A stretch of 64,000 nt of DNA from CAYNRA01 sp046293395 (lineage in GTDB: Bacteria; Bacteroidota; Bacteroidia; Cytophagales; Spirosomataceae): the NCBI GenBank assembly GCA_046293395.1, contig JBKBOU010000001.1, positions 496,001 to 560,000 of the forward strand, given 5' to 3'. Numbering within the stretch: the first letter of the stretch is position 1; every line of letters begins with the position of its first letter. This document shows positions 42,920 through 51,281 of the stretch, one piece after another. A program made the position numbers and the translations under genes. Below the pieces are notes generated by a model, which searched no databases, had not been told where the DNA came from, and was given only the letters and a program-made list of their open reading frames with translations.

Positions 42920-43862
42920 TTTGGGTCTTTTTTGAACGAATCGCGCGAATCAATTTCTGAGTATGTTCCTCTCGTAAGGCCGGCTTGATGTGGTAATGAC
43001 TGTTGTGAAAGCCCGTGTCTGGGTAAACGCAATCCGTTGGTTTTGTGAGTACATCTACATGGTTCATTTTTTCTAATTGGCGCTGAATCAACTCTATACG
43101 CGCGGAGTCACCCGAATATGCTTGCGAACTCAGCGTAGGATGAACATAGTAAAAATGTATCTGAGGGTGTAAGGAGGCGATACTGTCCATACAAGAAACG
43201 ACACCAAAAAATGGCTTTTCTGAGTCCATGGGCGAGAAAGACAAACTGGTCTCGGATGGATTATTATTCTGGCTAATTAAGTCTCCAAATGAATTAATCC
43301 CACCTCTAAATAATTCATTCGTTCTGTCTTCTACAGTTGGATTTTGTTCGTATTTCGTAAACAACCGAAATAAAACACTCTTTAAATGATTAAAATAATA
43401 AATTAAATGTGCGGATACCTTTTCTTTCCAATTTGGGAAAAATATCCACTCACTCGCTTTCTCAAAATACGTAGCTGTCCGAATTTTCTCTGACACAAAA
43501 CCTTCTTTTGTAACCATATACTCAAATCCCATCACCACAATATCTCCTGGTTGTAAAGCATCTTCTAGTTGTTTTAATAAAAAATCGCTTCCCAAAAAAT
43601 ATTGGAGAGACATGTTTACAACCGGCATTTTTAAAGAATCTTGAAGCAGCTTACTGTCCATACCGTATAAAAAATTTGAACCAGCTACAAGTATTACTTT
43701 CGGCGATTGAATCGCGTTCAACCTTGCTTGTTTCTCAATAATAGAGGCACTAAAATGAATCTCCTTATCCTTTTCTTTGTACGGATTTAGCCAAGATAAT
43801 AAACCAAAAAGTAGCCCAGTTAAACCAATCAAAAGACAAATCTTACCAAGTAATTTCTTCAT
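42909..43862 (-). CDS. SGNH-like accessory acyltransferase/esterase partner of MBOAT
   Basis: 317 aa from the ATG at 43862, which opens a single N-terminal membrane helix (MKKLLGKICLLIGLTGLLFG); a longer form to 43895 would overlap the upstream gene. The body is periplasmic. A block I-like VAGSNFLYGMDS is near residue 62. A terminal FHNSHYHIKPALREEHT could supply the Asp/His block of an SGNH hydrolase fold, as in AlgJ, AlgX and DltD. Overall similarity is weak, so assignment leans on its position, overlapping the MBOAT gene by 11 bp. Confidence 0.6.
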   Translation of the reverse strand: MKKLLGKICLLIGLTGLLFGLLSWLNPYKEKDKEIHFSASIIEKQARLNAIQSPKVILVAGSNFLYGMDSKLLQDSLKMPVVNMSLQYFLGSDFLLKQLEDALQPGDIVVMGFEYMVTKEGFVSEKIRTATYFEKASEWIFFPNWKEKVSAHLIYYFNHLKSVLFRLFTKYEQNPTVEDRTNELFRGGINSFGDLISQNNNPSETSLSFSPMDSEKPFFGVVSCMDSIASLHPQIHFYYVHPTLSSQAYSGDSARIELIQRQLEKMNHVDVLTKPTDCVYPDTGFHNSHYHIKPALREEHTQKLIRAIRSKKTQNAI

Positions 43863-43884
43863 TTCATGGTCAATGATTACGCCC

Positions 43885-45096
43885 TTATTCTGCATAAATC
43901 AAGTATTTTTTACGAACATCTTTAAATTTAGCAAGCTCAGGTTGCCATCTTTTTCTAATTTCCTCCTCTGAAGCGCCTTGAATGACCATTTCTTTCAACC
44001 ACGCATTCCCTGCCAACAGATTAAAATGATTCGTGGATAGGAAAAAAGTTTCTTTTTTGGGAGATTTCTCATACATCTCCAGAAGAAATGAAAGTGAAAA
44101 CCGAATCGCATACATGTCCAAATTCCTTAAATCCCTCCCAAAACATACTTTACCTTCTAAAGGTGGATTCTGAGCCCCAGCCATATCTACGGGGGTAAAG
44201 GTATAGTTTCCGTATTCTTTGTATTCCCCACCAATTACTTGAAACTGCGTGTTCGTACCCCGACCGACGCTGATGGTTGTTCCCTCGAAAAAACAAATAC
44301 TCGGATACAATAAAATGGCTTGTTGGTTAGGTAAATTTGGAGATGGTTTTACTGGCAAAATATACGGTGTTGTATGTGTATAACCCTCGCAAGGAACAAC
44401 CAGCAGAGAGCAACTTACGCCATTCGAAAGATACCCTTCTTCATTGATTAATTGACCCAACTCGCCTACCGTCATGCCATGTACAATAGGTATTGGGACG
44501 ATTCCGACAAATGACTTGAACTCTTTTTCGAGAACTGGCCCATCCACATAATGCCCATTCGGGTTCGGTCTATCCAAAATAATGACTTGAATATTTTGTT
44601 CAGCACACGCTTCCATCACATAATACATGGTGCTGATATAGGTATAAAACCGCAATCCTACATCCTGAATATCGAAAATCACAACGTCCAAACCTTTCAA
44701 TTGCTCTGGACTCGGTTTTTTATTTTTTCCGTATAGCGAGACAATCGGTAAACCTGTTGATACATCTTTTCCATCTTTGACAATCTCGCCCGCATCCGCA
44801 TTTCCTCTAAAACCATGCTCGGGTGCGAAAATCGTCTTTACAGTCAAACCATCCGATACCAATTGATCTACCAAATGAACATCACCCACCATAGAAGTAT
44901 GATTAACGACCATCCCGATGTTTTTTCCTTTCAATCTTGGGTAGTAAAGCTCCCTGCGTTCAGCTCCCAACACAATTTCTTGCTTATCAATCGAGGAATC
45001 TGTTTTATCTTTACCACCGAAGAAAAAACTGCCAACGAGCAAAAGATGAATTAATAGTTGCAAAATAGTATCTAGTTTGAATGAAAAATATAGCAC
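43885..45096 (-). CDS. namZ: Exo-beta-N-acetylmuramidase NamZ (DUF1343)
   Basis: 403 aa. NamZ enzymes remove terminal MurNAc from the non-reducing ends of peptidoglycan fragments. The N-terminus has a hydrophobic segment (LLIHLLLVGSFFFGG), so export is likely. DUF1343 landmarks are KNIGMVVNHTSM, IFAPEHGFRGNADAGE (about 105-120), VVIFDIQDVGLRFYTYISTMYYVM, ILDRPNPNGHYVDGP and GRGTNTQFQVIGGE. The start at 45096 overlaps the divergent permease gene by 16 bp; a later TTG start near 45060 is possible. It leads the namZ-SGNH-MBOAT-guaA run. Confidence 0.85.
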   Translation of the reverse strand: MLYFSFKLDTILQLLIHLLLVGSFFFGGKDKTDSSIDKQEIVLGAERRELYYPRLKGKNIGMVVNHTSMVGDVHLVDQLVSDGLTVKTIFAPEHGFRGNADAGEIVKDGKDVSTGLPIVSLYGKNKKPSPEQLKGLDVVIFDIQDVGLRFYTYISTMYYVMEACAEQNIQVIILDRPNPNGHYVDGPVLEKEFKSFVGIVPIPIVHGMTVGELGQLINEEGYLSNGVSCSLLVVPCEGYTHTTPYILPVKPSPNLPNQQAILLYPSICFFEGTTISVGRGTNTQFQVIGGEYKEYGNYTFTPVDMAGAQNPPLEGKVCFGRDLRNLDMYAIRFSLSFLLEMYEKSPKKETFFLSTNHFNLLAGNAWLKEMVIQGASEEEIRKRWQPELAKFKDVRKKYLIYAE

Positions 45097-46304
45097 AATT
45101 TCTTGCGAATCGAATCAGAAATACCAAAGTTGGCTCCTTTACTTATACCATTACACGAATAGGCATGGCAAGTATCGCCATCGGAATTTCTATTTTAATC
45201 CTTTCTTATTCTGTCCTTTTTGGATTTAAAAAGACCATAAAAGAAAAGTTGTTCAGCTTAAATGCTCACCTGCAAGTGAGTAAAATCTCTCTGAACCAAT
45301 CCTTTGATGAGTCCCCGCTCCAAATAAATGACGAAATTAAGGATGTTTTTGCAAAAAATGAGCGCTTAGACGGGATTTTTACCGTCACCAATAAAGCAGC
45401 TATTCTAAAATCAGAAACGGATATCGCAGGCATTCTTATAAAAGGGGTGGATTCCTCCTTTGTGAATAACTACTTTTCTGAAAACATCATCGTAGGTGGA
45501 AACCTTGACATTTCATCAAAATCGTCTGAAAATCAAATACTTGTATCAGAAACCCTTGCCAAAAAATTAAAGATACGTGTCGGGGAGTCTGTTCTCGTCT
45601 ATTTTATTCAAAACCCACCAAGAGCAAGGAAAGTAAAGGTAAAAGGAATATTTACAACAGGTATTGAAGAATACGATAAACAATTAATTATTGGTGACAA
45701 CCGACTTGTACATAAAATGAACAACTGGAGCCCTGGTCAGATTGGACATTTTGAAATTTTCGTAAAAGATATGAACCAAATAGAGGCCGTAAAAGAACAA
45801 CTATTGGCTGATTTGCCTTCTTTTCTAAGCGTTGTTTCTATCATGGATATTTCTCCTGAGTACTTTGACTGGTTTGAACTGCTCGATAGAAATATTCTCA
45901 TCATCATTGTTCTTATTTTAATTGTAGCAAGTTTCAATATGATGTCTGTCCTTTTGATTATGATTATGGAACGCACCCAGATGATTGGTCTTTTAAAAGC
46001 ACTGGGCACAGCAAATCAGACAATCCGGGCGATGTTCTTTAGAAATGCGTTATTTATCGTTTGGAAAGGACTTTTGTGGGGAAATGGAATCGGACTTGCC
46101 TTGTGTTGGATTCAAGATACGTTTCAAGTTATTCAACTTGACCCCGTGAATTATTACATGAATTTTGTACCTATTTCATGGGAATGGGGTTGGTATATTG
46201 CTGTAAATGCCGCCCTTTTTCTGGTTGTTTCTGCTATTGTTTTTTTAACAACCAGTACAATTCTGACTATTAAACCCATAGCTGCCATACGCACAAAGAA
46301 GTAG
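45081..46304 (+). CDS. LolC/E-like (FtsX-type) ABC transporter permease
   Basis: 407 aa. One N-terminal membrane helix (about 27-50), a large periplasmic domain (about 50-270, MacB-PCD type: NSxVSxTLAKKLKIRVGESV-like, here ILVSETLAKKLKIRVGESV), then three helices (about 275-305, 320-345, 370-400). MERTQMIGLLKALG is the cytoplasmic coupling loop. This fits the lipoprotein-releasing permease family. The matching ATPase, lolD, is about 8 kb away rather than adjacent. Confidence 0.83.
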   Translation: MKNIAQFLANRIRNTKVGSFTYTITRIGMASIAIGISILILSYSVLFGFKKTIKEKLFSLNAHLQVSKISLNQSFDESPLQINDEIKDVFAKNERLDGIFTVTNKAAILKSETDIAGILIKGVDSSFVNNYFSENIIVGGNLDISSKSSENQILVSETLAKKLKIRVGESVLVYFIQNPPRARKVKVKGIFTTGIEEYDKQLIIGDNRLVHKMNNWSPGQIGHFEIFVKDMNQIEAVKEQLLADLPSFLSVVSIMDISPEYFDWFELLDRNILIIIVLILIVASFNMMSVLLIMIMERTQMIGLLKALGTANQTIRAMFFRNALFIVWKGLLWGNGIGLALCWIQDTFQVIQLDPVNYYMNFVPISWEWGWYIAVNAALFLVVSAIVFLTTSTILTIKPIAAIRTKK

Positions 46305-46329
46305 CAGAGTTTGCCCTGCTACTTCTTTG
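46294..46329. terminator. Hairpin at the end of the LolC-like gene
   Basis: A perfect 14-bp stem (CAAAGAAGTAGCAG / CTGCTACTTCTTTG) with an 8-nt loop. It includes the permease stop codon and separates it from the convergent LiaF-like gene. Confidence 0.7.
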
Positions 46330-46349
46330 TTGGGTTATTGTCTATAGAA

Positions 46350-47303
46350 TTAATAACGCGTGACTGATAAATCAGATAGACCACCTTCTAGTTTAATTCG
46401 AATTTTATTTGTTGCTTTTTCATATCCAACGCTCCTCCACTTTTTATCATCAATTTGTTCGAATCCTGGAAAACTTTTCCCGTTCAAAGCTCCTTTTATA
46501 GTGATTTCACAACCTACTTGCTCTGGAACTTCCAACTTAATTTCTGCCAAACCTGAATTCACTTCAATTTCACTCTCGGAAACCTTGTCCCCAAATCGTA
46601 GTGAAAGAGAAGCAAGACCGGAATCAACTTTGAGTTTTTGTAATTTATACGCTGAAAAATCGAAATCTAATTCACCTAGCCCAACACTCAAATCAATATC
46701 CCAAACAGGTTTTTTGTTCAGTTTCAAGATAATATTTTCGTCTGAACTGTCGAACTTCTTGGACCATTTCTTGGATGAATTATCAGAAAACTGAACGATT
46801 TGTTGGTCACCTTTTACTTCTTCTGACAATTTCATGACCCGCGCTCTGCTCGTCACATCAGACTCAAAAAGTTTATCTGACGTTTCTTCTAGGCGAAACC
46901 CAGCCAACCCACTCTTAAATTCTAGTTTTGCTTTTTTGGTAGTTGCTTGTAAATCAACAGAGTAAACCTGACTTTTCGGAGAATCATTTGGTATTTCTCC
47001 CCTGTTTTCTTCCATTTCTTCTTCCTCCTGCTCCCAATCTTCCGAAGAGAGTGAATCTGTTACATCTACAGTGAAAGAATGAATAGCCAATGGAACAGCT
47101 AAAATTAGTGCAAAAACAGTACCTGTATTCATAAGTTTCTTTGCGGGATTGACCAAAACGAGCACGCCAGCAAGAACTATCAACAAAGGCCAATACGGTG
47201 AAATATCACGCATTTCAACATCAATAAGTCCAAAATTAGAGGCTAAAAAATAAAGTCCAGCAAGGATGAATAGACTTCCTGAAATCACTTGATTTGTTTT
47301 CAT
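46350..47303 (-). CDS. LiaI/LiaF-like membrane protein with C-terminal beta domain
   Basis: 317 aa. The N-terminus has three or so membrane helices (about 7-25, 38-52, 62-78; SPYWPLLIVLAGVLVLV) of the LiaI-LiaF type. A very acidic linker (EDWEQEEEEMEENRGE) leads to a beta-solenoid-like C-terminal domain of repeated GL(A/G)xLxLxF lines (GLAGFRLEE, GLGELDFDF, GLASLSLRF, GLAEIKLEV, GLSDLSV). Such proteins act in envelope-stress sensing. It is 10 bp downstream of a PspC-domain gene. Confidence 0.75.
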   Translation of the reverse strand: MKTNQVISGSLFILAGLYFLASNFGLIDVEMRDISPYWPLLIVLAGVLVLVNPAKKLMNTGTVFALILAVPLAIHSFTVDVTDSLSSEDWEQEEEEMEENRGEIPNDSPKSQVYSVDLQATTKKAKLEFKSGLAGFRLEETSDKLFESDVTSRARVMKLSEEVKGDQQIVQFSDNSSKKWSKKFDSSDENIILKLNKKPVWDIDLSVGLGELDFDFSAYKLQKLKVDSGLASLSLRFGDKVSESEIEVNSGLAEIKLEVPEQVGCEITIKGALNGKSFPGFEQIDDKKWRSVGYEKATNKIRIKLEGGLSDLSVTRY

Positions 47304-47313
47304 AATCAGCCAA

Positions 47314-47760
47314 TTAATTAGGTGTTACATCTTTATCATCCCGCACAATAAACCAAACCCCAATTCCTACCAACGCTAAGGGCCATAATTTACCTAGATA
47401 GTTAAAAATGTCAATATCAAAAAAGTTTTGAAATGACAGAGAAACACCAACGACAATTAGCAATAAACCAAATAATAGGTTTTTCTTGCTTCCTTTTTGT
47501 TCACTCATTTGTTCTGTTTGGTTTAAGTTTGAAAAATAAGGCGTGTCTGAGTCAGCAGCTTTTAGCTCTTCTTCAGGTAGAACAATCCATAAAATAAGAT
47601 ACGCAATAAAAACGGGGGCTGGTGTAAAAAATAATATCACAAACAAGACACGAATTAACGTGACGTCCACATTAAAATAGGCAGCCAACCCTTGTGTTAC
47701 ACCACCCAAGATGGTGTCTTGACTCTTTATTCTATACAATCTCTTTTTCATATTCTTCAA
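47314..47760 (-). CDS. PspC-domain envelope stress protein
   Basis: 148 aa. The PspC domain is at about 5-65 (RLYRIKSQDTILGGVTQGLAAYF, then DVTLIRVLFVILFF...YLILWIVLP). A linker and a second pair of hydrophobic segments follow (about 93-135; PLALVGIGVWFIVRDD) like the LiaF N-terminal region. It is likely an inner-membrane sensor working with the next gene. Either of two close ATGs (47760, 47751) could start it. Confidence 0.85.
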   Translation of the reverse strand: MKNMKKRLYRIKSQDTILGGVTQGLAAYFNVDVTLIRVLFVILFFTPAPVFIAYLILWIVLPEEELKAADSDTPYFSNLNQTEQMSEQKGSKKNLLFGLLLIVVGVSLSFQNFFDIDIFNYLGKLWPLALVGIGVWFIVRDDKDVTPN

Positions 47761-47863
47761 CTATAAATTATTTCCAAACTTATCAAATTTGACCTAGTAC
47801 TTGGTAATACAAAATAGACAAACGGCTTAATCTTTCGCTCAAAGGAAATATCTTATTTTAAGT

Positions 47864-48436
47864 TTATGCATCAAGTGCTTCCAATACGTCCATCAACGAC
47901 CCAAAATCAGATTGACCAGGACGTACTTCTTTCCCACTATCCAAAGCTACTTGCATAGACTCGTATGTTTCCCAAATACGTGCAGCTATCAATTCGTCTG
48001 TTAAATGAACAAATATTTTTTCATTCCAACCTGCAAAACTAGCCAAAAAAGCAACCGTCGCTTGGTTTATCCGTACATACGCAGCTTTCACCTTTGCCTT
48101 TTCCCATTTAGCTAAAAAGTGAGAGTCAGACACATCCAAGGAAAGTCCCATTTGAAATCCTTGCTCGATTTTTTCTTCAAAAAGTAGATAATTACTTGTC
48201 TCCCAAATTTGAAAAGGATATTCGTGCGCATTAGATGGCAAATCTTGCTCCCCGACTTCACCAATAAAGGTTACACCTGACAGCCAATTTGTCATTTCAG
48301 TGATTTTCGCTGCGTCAATCCATTCATTTTGCGTATTTTTCAAAGAAAAACCGATAAAATCTACAAACATACCGGCACAATAGCGTGCATCGGATAGATT
48401 ATCCACGGCATTTACTTTAACTTTGTGTGTGAGCAT
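47864..48436 (-). CDS. Degenerate TrpF-like (phosphoribosylanthranilate isomerase-fold) protein
   Basis: 190 aa, slightly short for TrpF. The N-terminal line KVKVNAVDNLSDARYCAGMF matches the TrpF start KICGITxxEDARxAxxxGxDxIGF in spacing, but the catalytic Cys position is Asn/Ala. The end SGKEVRPGQSDFGSLMDVLEAL matches the GVExxPGxKDxxKIxxF phosphate-binding tail. Central strands are barely conserved. It likely keeps the TIM-barrel fold but not the standard Cys/Asp chemistry. Neighbours (PspC, mnmA) are not trp genes. Confidence 0.6.
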   Translation of the reverse strand: MLTHKVKVNAVDNLSDARYCAGMFVDFIGFSLKNTQNEWIDAAKITEMTNWLSGVTFIGEVGEQDLPSNAHEYPFQIWETSNYLLFEEKIEQGFQMGLSLDVSDSHFLAKWEKAKVKAAYVRINQATVAFLASFAGWNEKIFVHLTDELIAARIWETYESMQVALDSGKEVRPGQSDFGSLMDVLEALDA

Positions 48437-48548
48437 TGCATTCTATATTTTTCACAAAAATAGAAAAGAACCATTTGATTCAAACCATTGTTTCTTTTAA
48501 TCACATAAGTAACACACCAACCGGTAGGCTTTGAACCTACGCAGCGAA

Positions 48549-49652
48549 ATGAGTAAACACGGACGAATTTTAGTCGCCATGAGTGGCGGCATTGACAGCT
48601 CTCTTGCAGCCGTCATGCTTCATGATGAAGGGTATGAAGTGATAGGAATGACCATGAAAACATGGGATTACGCTTCTTCCGGCGGAAATAAAAAAGAAAC
48701 AGGCTGCTGTAGCCTAGATTCCATCAACGACGCGAGAAACATCTCCGTCCAATTGGGTTTCCCCCATTATATCTTGGATATTCGGGAAGAATTTGGCGAT
48801 TACGTAATCGACCATTTTACAGGTGAATATCTAGAAGGACGAACGCCAAACCCATGTGTTTTATGCAATACACACATCAAATGGGATGCACTTTTGCGGA
48901 GGGCAGACCGCCTAGATTGTGAATTTATCGCAACAGGCCATTACGCAAACATGAACCAATCTCCGGAAGGACGATTTTATGTTTCTAAAGGAGTTGATAC
49001 TCTAAAAGACCAAAGTTATGTACTTTGGGGTGTTTCTCAAGAAAGCTTGGCGAGAACAAAATTACCACTTGGTCATCTAAGAAAAACAGAAATACGGGAA
49101 ATGGCAAAGGAAAGAGGCTTCTTTGATTTGGTTAATAAATCAGAATCCTACGAAATTTGCTTTGTCCCAGACAACGACTATCGTGGTTTCTTAAAACGAC
49201 GTGTGGAAGGTTTAGAGGAAAAAGTTCGTGGAGGCAATTTTGTACTCGAAGACGGAAAAATTGTTGGGAAACACGAAGGCTATCCATTCTATACCATCGG
49301 CCAACGAAAAGGATTAGGAATTGCACTTGGCTACCCAATTTATGTCACAGAAATTCGAAAAGATACGAACGAAGTTGTCCTCGGAATAGAAAAAGACTTG
49401 GACAGACAAGGTATGTGGGTTGGTAAATTAAACCTACAAAAATACGAACAAATAGATGGAAAAATGCCTGCAACTACCAAAGTTCGTTACAAACATGAGG
49501 GTTCGTCTTCCATTATTGAACAAATTGAACCAGATAAAATGGAAATATTCTTCCACGAACCTGTCAGTGCAATTGCGCCGGGTCAAGCCGCCGTTTTTTA
49601 CGAAGGAAATGACCTTATCGGGGGCGGTTGGATTTTGAAAAGCTTGAAATAA
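48549..49652 (+). CDS. mnmA: tRNA 2-thiouridine(34) synthase
   Basis: 367 aa from the ATG at 48549. It thiolates U34 of Lys, Glu and Gln tRNAs with ATP and a persulphide sulphur. Motifs are the PP-loop VAMSGGIDSSLAAV, the first catalytic Cys in TPNPCVLCNTHIKWDALL, GHYAN, KDQSYVLWG, LGHLRKTEIREMA and the second Cys in SYEICFVPDNDYRGFL, with HEGYPFYTIGQRKGLGIA. All key residues are present. The earlier in-frame start (48531) adds only 6 residues without homology. Confidence 0.95.
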   Translation: MSKHGRILVAMSGGIDSSLAAVMLHDEGYEVIGMTMKTWDYASSGGNKKETGCCSLDSINDARNISVQLGFPHYILDIREEFGDYVIDHFTGEYLEGRTPNPCVLCNTHIKWDALLRRADRLDCEFIATGHYANMNQSPEGRFYVSKGVDTLKDQSYVLWGVSQESLARTKLPLGHLRKTEIREMAKERGFFDLVNKSESYEICFVPDNDYRGFLKRRVEGLEEKVRGGNFVLEDGKIVGKHEGYPFYTIGQRKGLGIALGYPIYVTEIRKDTNEVVLGIEKDLDRQGMWVGKLNLQKYEQIDGKMPATTKVRYKHEGSSSIIEQIEPDKMEIFFHEPVSAIAPGQAAVFYEGNDLIGGGWILKSLK

Positions 49653-49658
49653 GATAAC

Positions 49659-49691
49659 AAACGGCAGAGAATACACTTCTGCCGTTTTTTT
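49659..49691 (+). terminator. Intrinsic terminator after mnmA
   Basis: A 10-bp stem (AAACGGCAGA / TCTGCCGTTT) with a 9-nt loop ends in T7. The following protease ATG (49704) lies just beyond. Confidence 0.85.
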
Positions 49692-49703
49692 ATGTATAGA
49701 ATT

Positions 49704-51281
49704 ATGAAAAAACTATTTATTCTTCTCGTTTTCCTTTCGTTTGCCTCTTACGGACAATTAAAAGTAGTCGTTAAATTCAAGGATAAGAACAATTCTTCTT
49801 ACTCTTCCCTCCCTGCCACTACGTATCTCGGAGAAAAATCTTTGGTTAGAAGAAGTGTACAGAATATTCCTTTAACCGCTTTTGATTTTCCACCCAATCC
49901 AAACTATTTACAAGCTATCAAAGAAAATGGAGGAACGATACTTTACACAAGTAGATGGTTGAATGCTGCGCTTGTGGCTTGTTCAGAAGAGTCGTTAAAG
50001 AATATCCTTACTTTGCCCTTTGTTTCCGGATTGGAGACGGCGGGAGATATTCGCTCTGGAGGAAAATTAGCCCAACATGAATTGCTATCTCCTGAATCAT
50101 TCGGTTTAGCTGAAAATCAGTTAAGCATGTTAGAAAGTCAAAAAGCGTTTGATTTAGGTTTTAAAGGCAAAGGAATACTCATTGCTATTTTTGACTCGGG
50201 CTTCGAGTCAATACAAACGATGCCTGCATTTTCACATCTTTTCACGGATAAAAAAATCAAGTTCACGTACGACTTTGTGGCAAATAATGACAATGTCTTT
50301 GATGACGATGACCACGGAACTATGGTACTTAGTTGTATTTCAGGCGTATTGCCCAATGAATTTAGCGGAACGGCGCCCGAGGCAGAAGTTGCCCTTTTTC
50401 GTACAGAAGATGTAGAAACAGAAACCAAAATAGAAGAATTTTATTGGCTTTTGGCGGCTGAAAAAGCAGATAGTTTGGGTGCCGATATCATCAATTCATC
50501 ACTCGGTTACTCTATTTTTGACACGCCAGCTCAAAATTATTCATACAATGATATGATTGGAAATAAAGCCCTGATTACACGAGCAGCCAATTGGGCAGCG
50601 AAAGCCGGTATTTTAGTAGTCACATCAGCTGGAAATGAAGGACGTTCAAGCTGGCGATATATCACAGCACCAGCCGATGGAGATTCTGTATTATCCGTTG
50701 GGGCAGTAAATGCAAGCCAAGTAATTGCCAGTTTTAGCTCGGTTGGGCCATCGGCAAAAGGAACAATCAAGCCTGAAATTGTCGCACAAGGACAATCAAC
50801 GGCAGTCATTCCTCCAACAAATTCCGTTCGATTTGCCAATGGAACGTCCTTTTCATCTCCACTTATTGCTGGTTTTGCAGCTTGTATTAAGCAAGCCTTT
50901 CCTTACTTAACTGCCTACGAATTGCGAGAAACAATCATACAATCTGGCTCACAAGCACTTAGTCCAGACAATATAAAAGGGTACGGAGTACCTACTTTTT
51001 CTGCCATTGAAAAAAGAGAAAAAGCAAAAAATATCGTACTTCAAGCAGAACCAATTCCCTCTTTTCACTCCCTCGATAATTGGATAAAAAGTGCTATTTC
51101 ACAAGATAAAATGGAAAAAGTTACACTTTCCTTACTCAATGGACAAACCGTATATGAGGCAAACCTCCTGACATTCAGCCTATTGGATATAACTGAGCAA
51201 TTACACCGAGATACCCCCTATTTAATCACACTTTCTAATGGAGAGAAATCCGTTTCGAAGAAAATTTTACTCATTCGGTAA
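49704..51281 (+). CDS. Secreted subtilisin-like (S8) serine protease
   Basis: 525 aa from the ATG at 49704, which opens the signal peptide (MKKLFILLVFLSFASYGQ); the ORF to 49692 would start within the terminator region. The catalytic triad is visible: Asp in AIFDSGFES (about 167), His in DDDDHGTMVLS (about 203), Ser in NGTSFSSPLIAG (about 391), plus the oxyanion Asn in TSAGNEG. The last about 80 residues (PSFHSLDNW to KKILLIR) form a small beta domain ending like a T9SS sorting tail, but the usual YPNP start is missing, so secretion route is open. It overlaps the convergent DUF389 gene by 15 bp. Confidence 0.88.
   Translation: MKKLFILLVFLSFASYGQLKVVVKFKDKNNSSYSSLPATTYLGEKSLVRRSVQNIPLTAFDFPPNPNYLQAIKENGGTILYTSRWLNAALVACSEESLKNILTLPFVSGLETAGDIRSGGKLAQHELLSPESFGLAENQLSMLESQKAFDLGFKGKGILIAIFDSGFESIQTMPAFSHLFTDKKIKFTYDFVANNDNVFDDDDHGTMVLSCISGVLPNEFSGTAPEAEVALFRTEDVETETKIEEFYWLLAAEKADSLGADIINSSLGYSIFDTPAQNYSYNDMIGNKALITRAANWAAKAGILVVTSAGNEGRSSWRYITAPADGDSVLSVGAVNASQVIASFSSVGPSAKGTIKPEIVAQGQSTAVIPPTNSVRFANGTSFSSPLIAGFAACIKQAFPYLTAYELRETIIQSGSQALSPDNIKGYGVPTFSAIEKREKAKNIVLQAEPIPSFHSLDNWIKSAISQDKMEKVTLSLLNGQTVYEANLLTFSLLDITEQLHRDTPYLITLSNGEKSVSKKILLIR

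Noticed and set aside
48515..48545. tRNA-like GGTAGGCTTTGAACCTACG upstream of mnmA
   Set aside because: Only a short imperfect inverted repeat; there is no acceptor stem, anticodon arm or TΨC loop.
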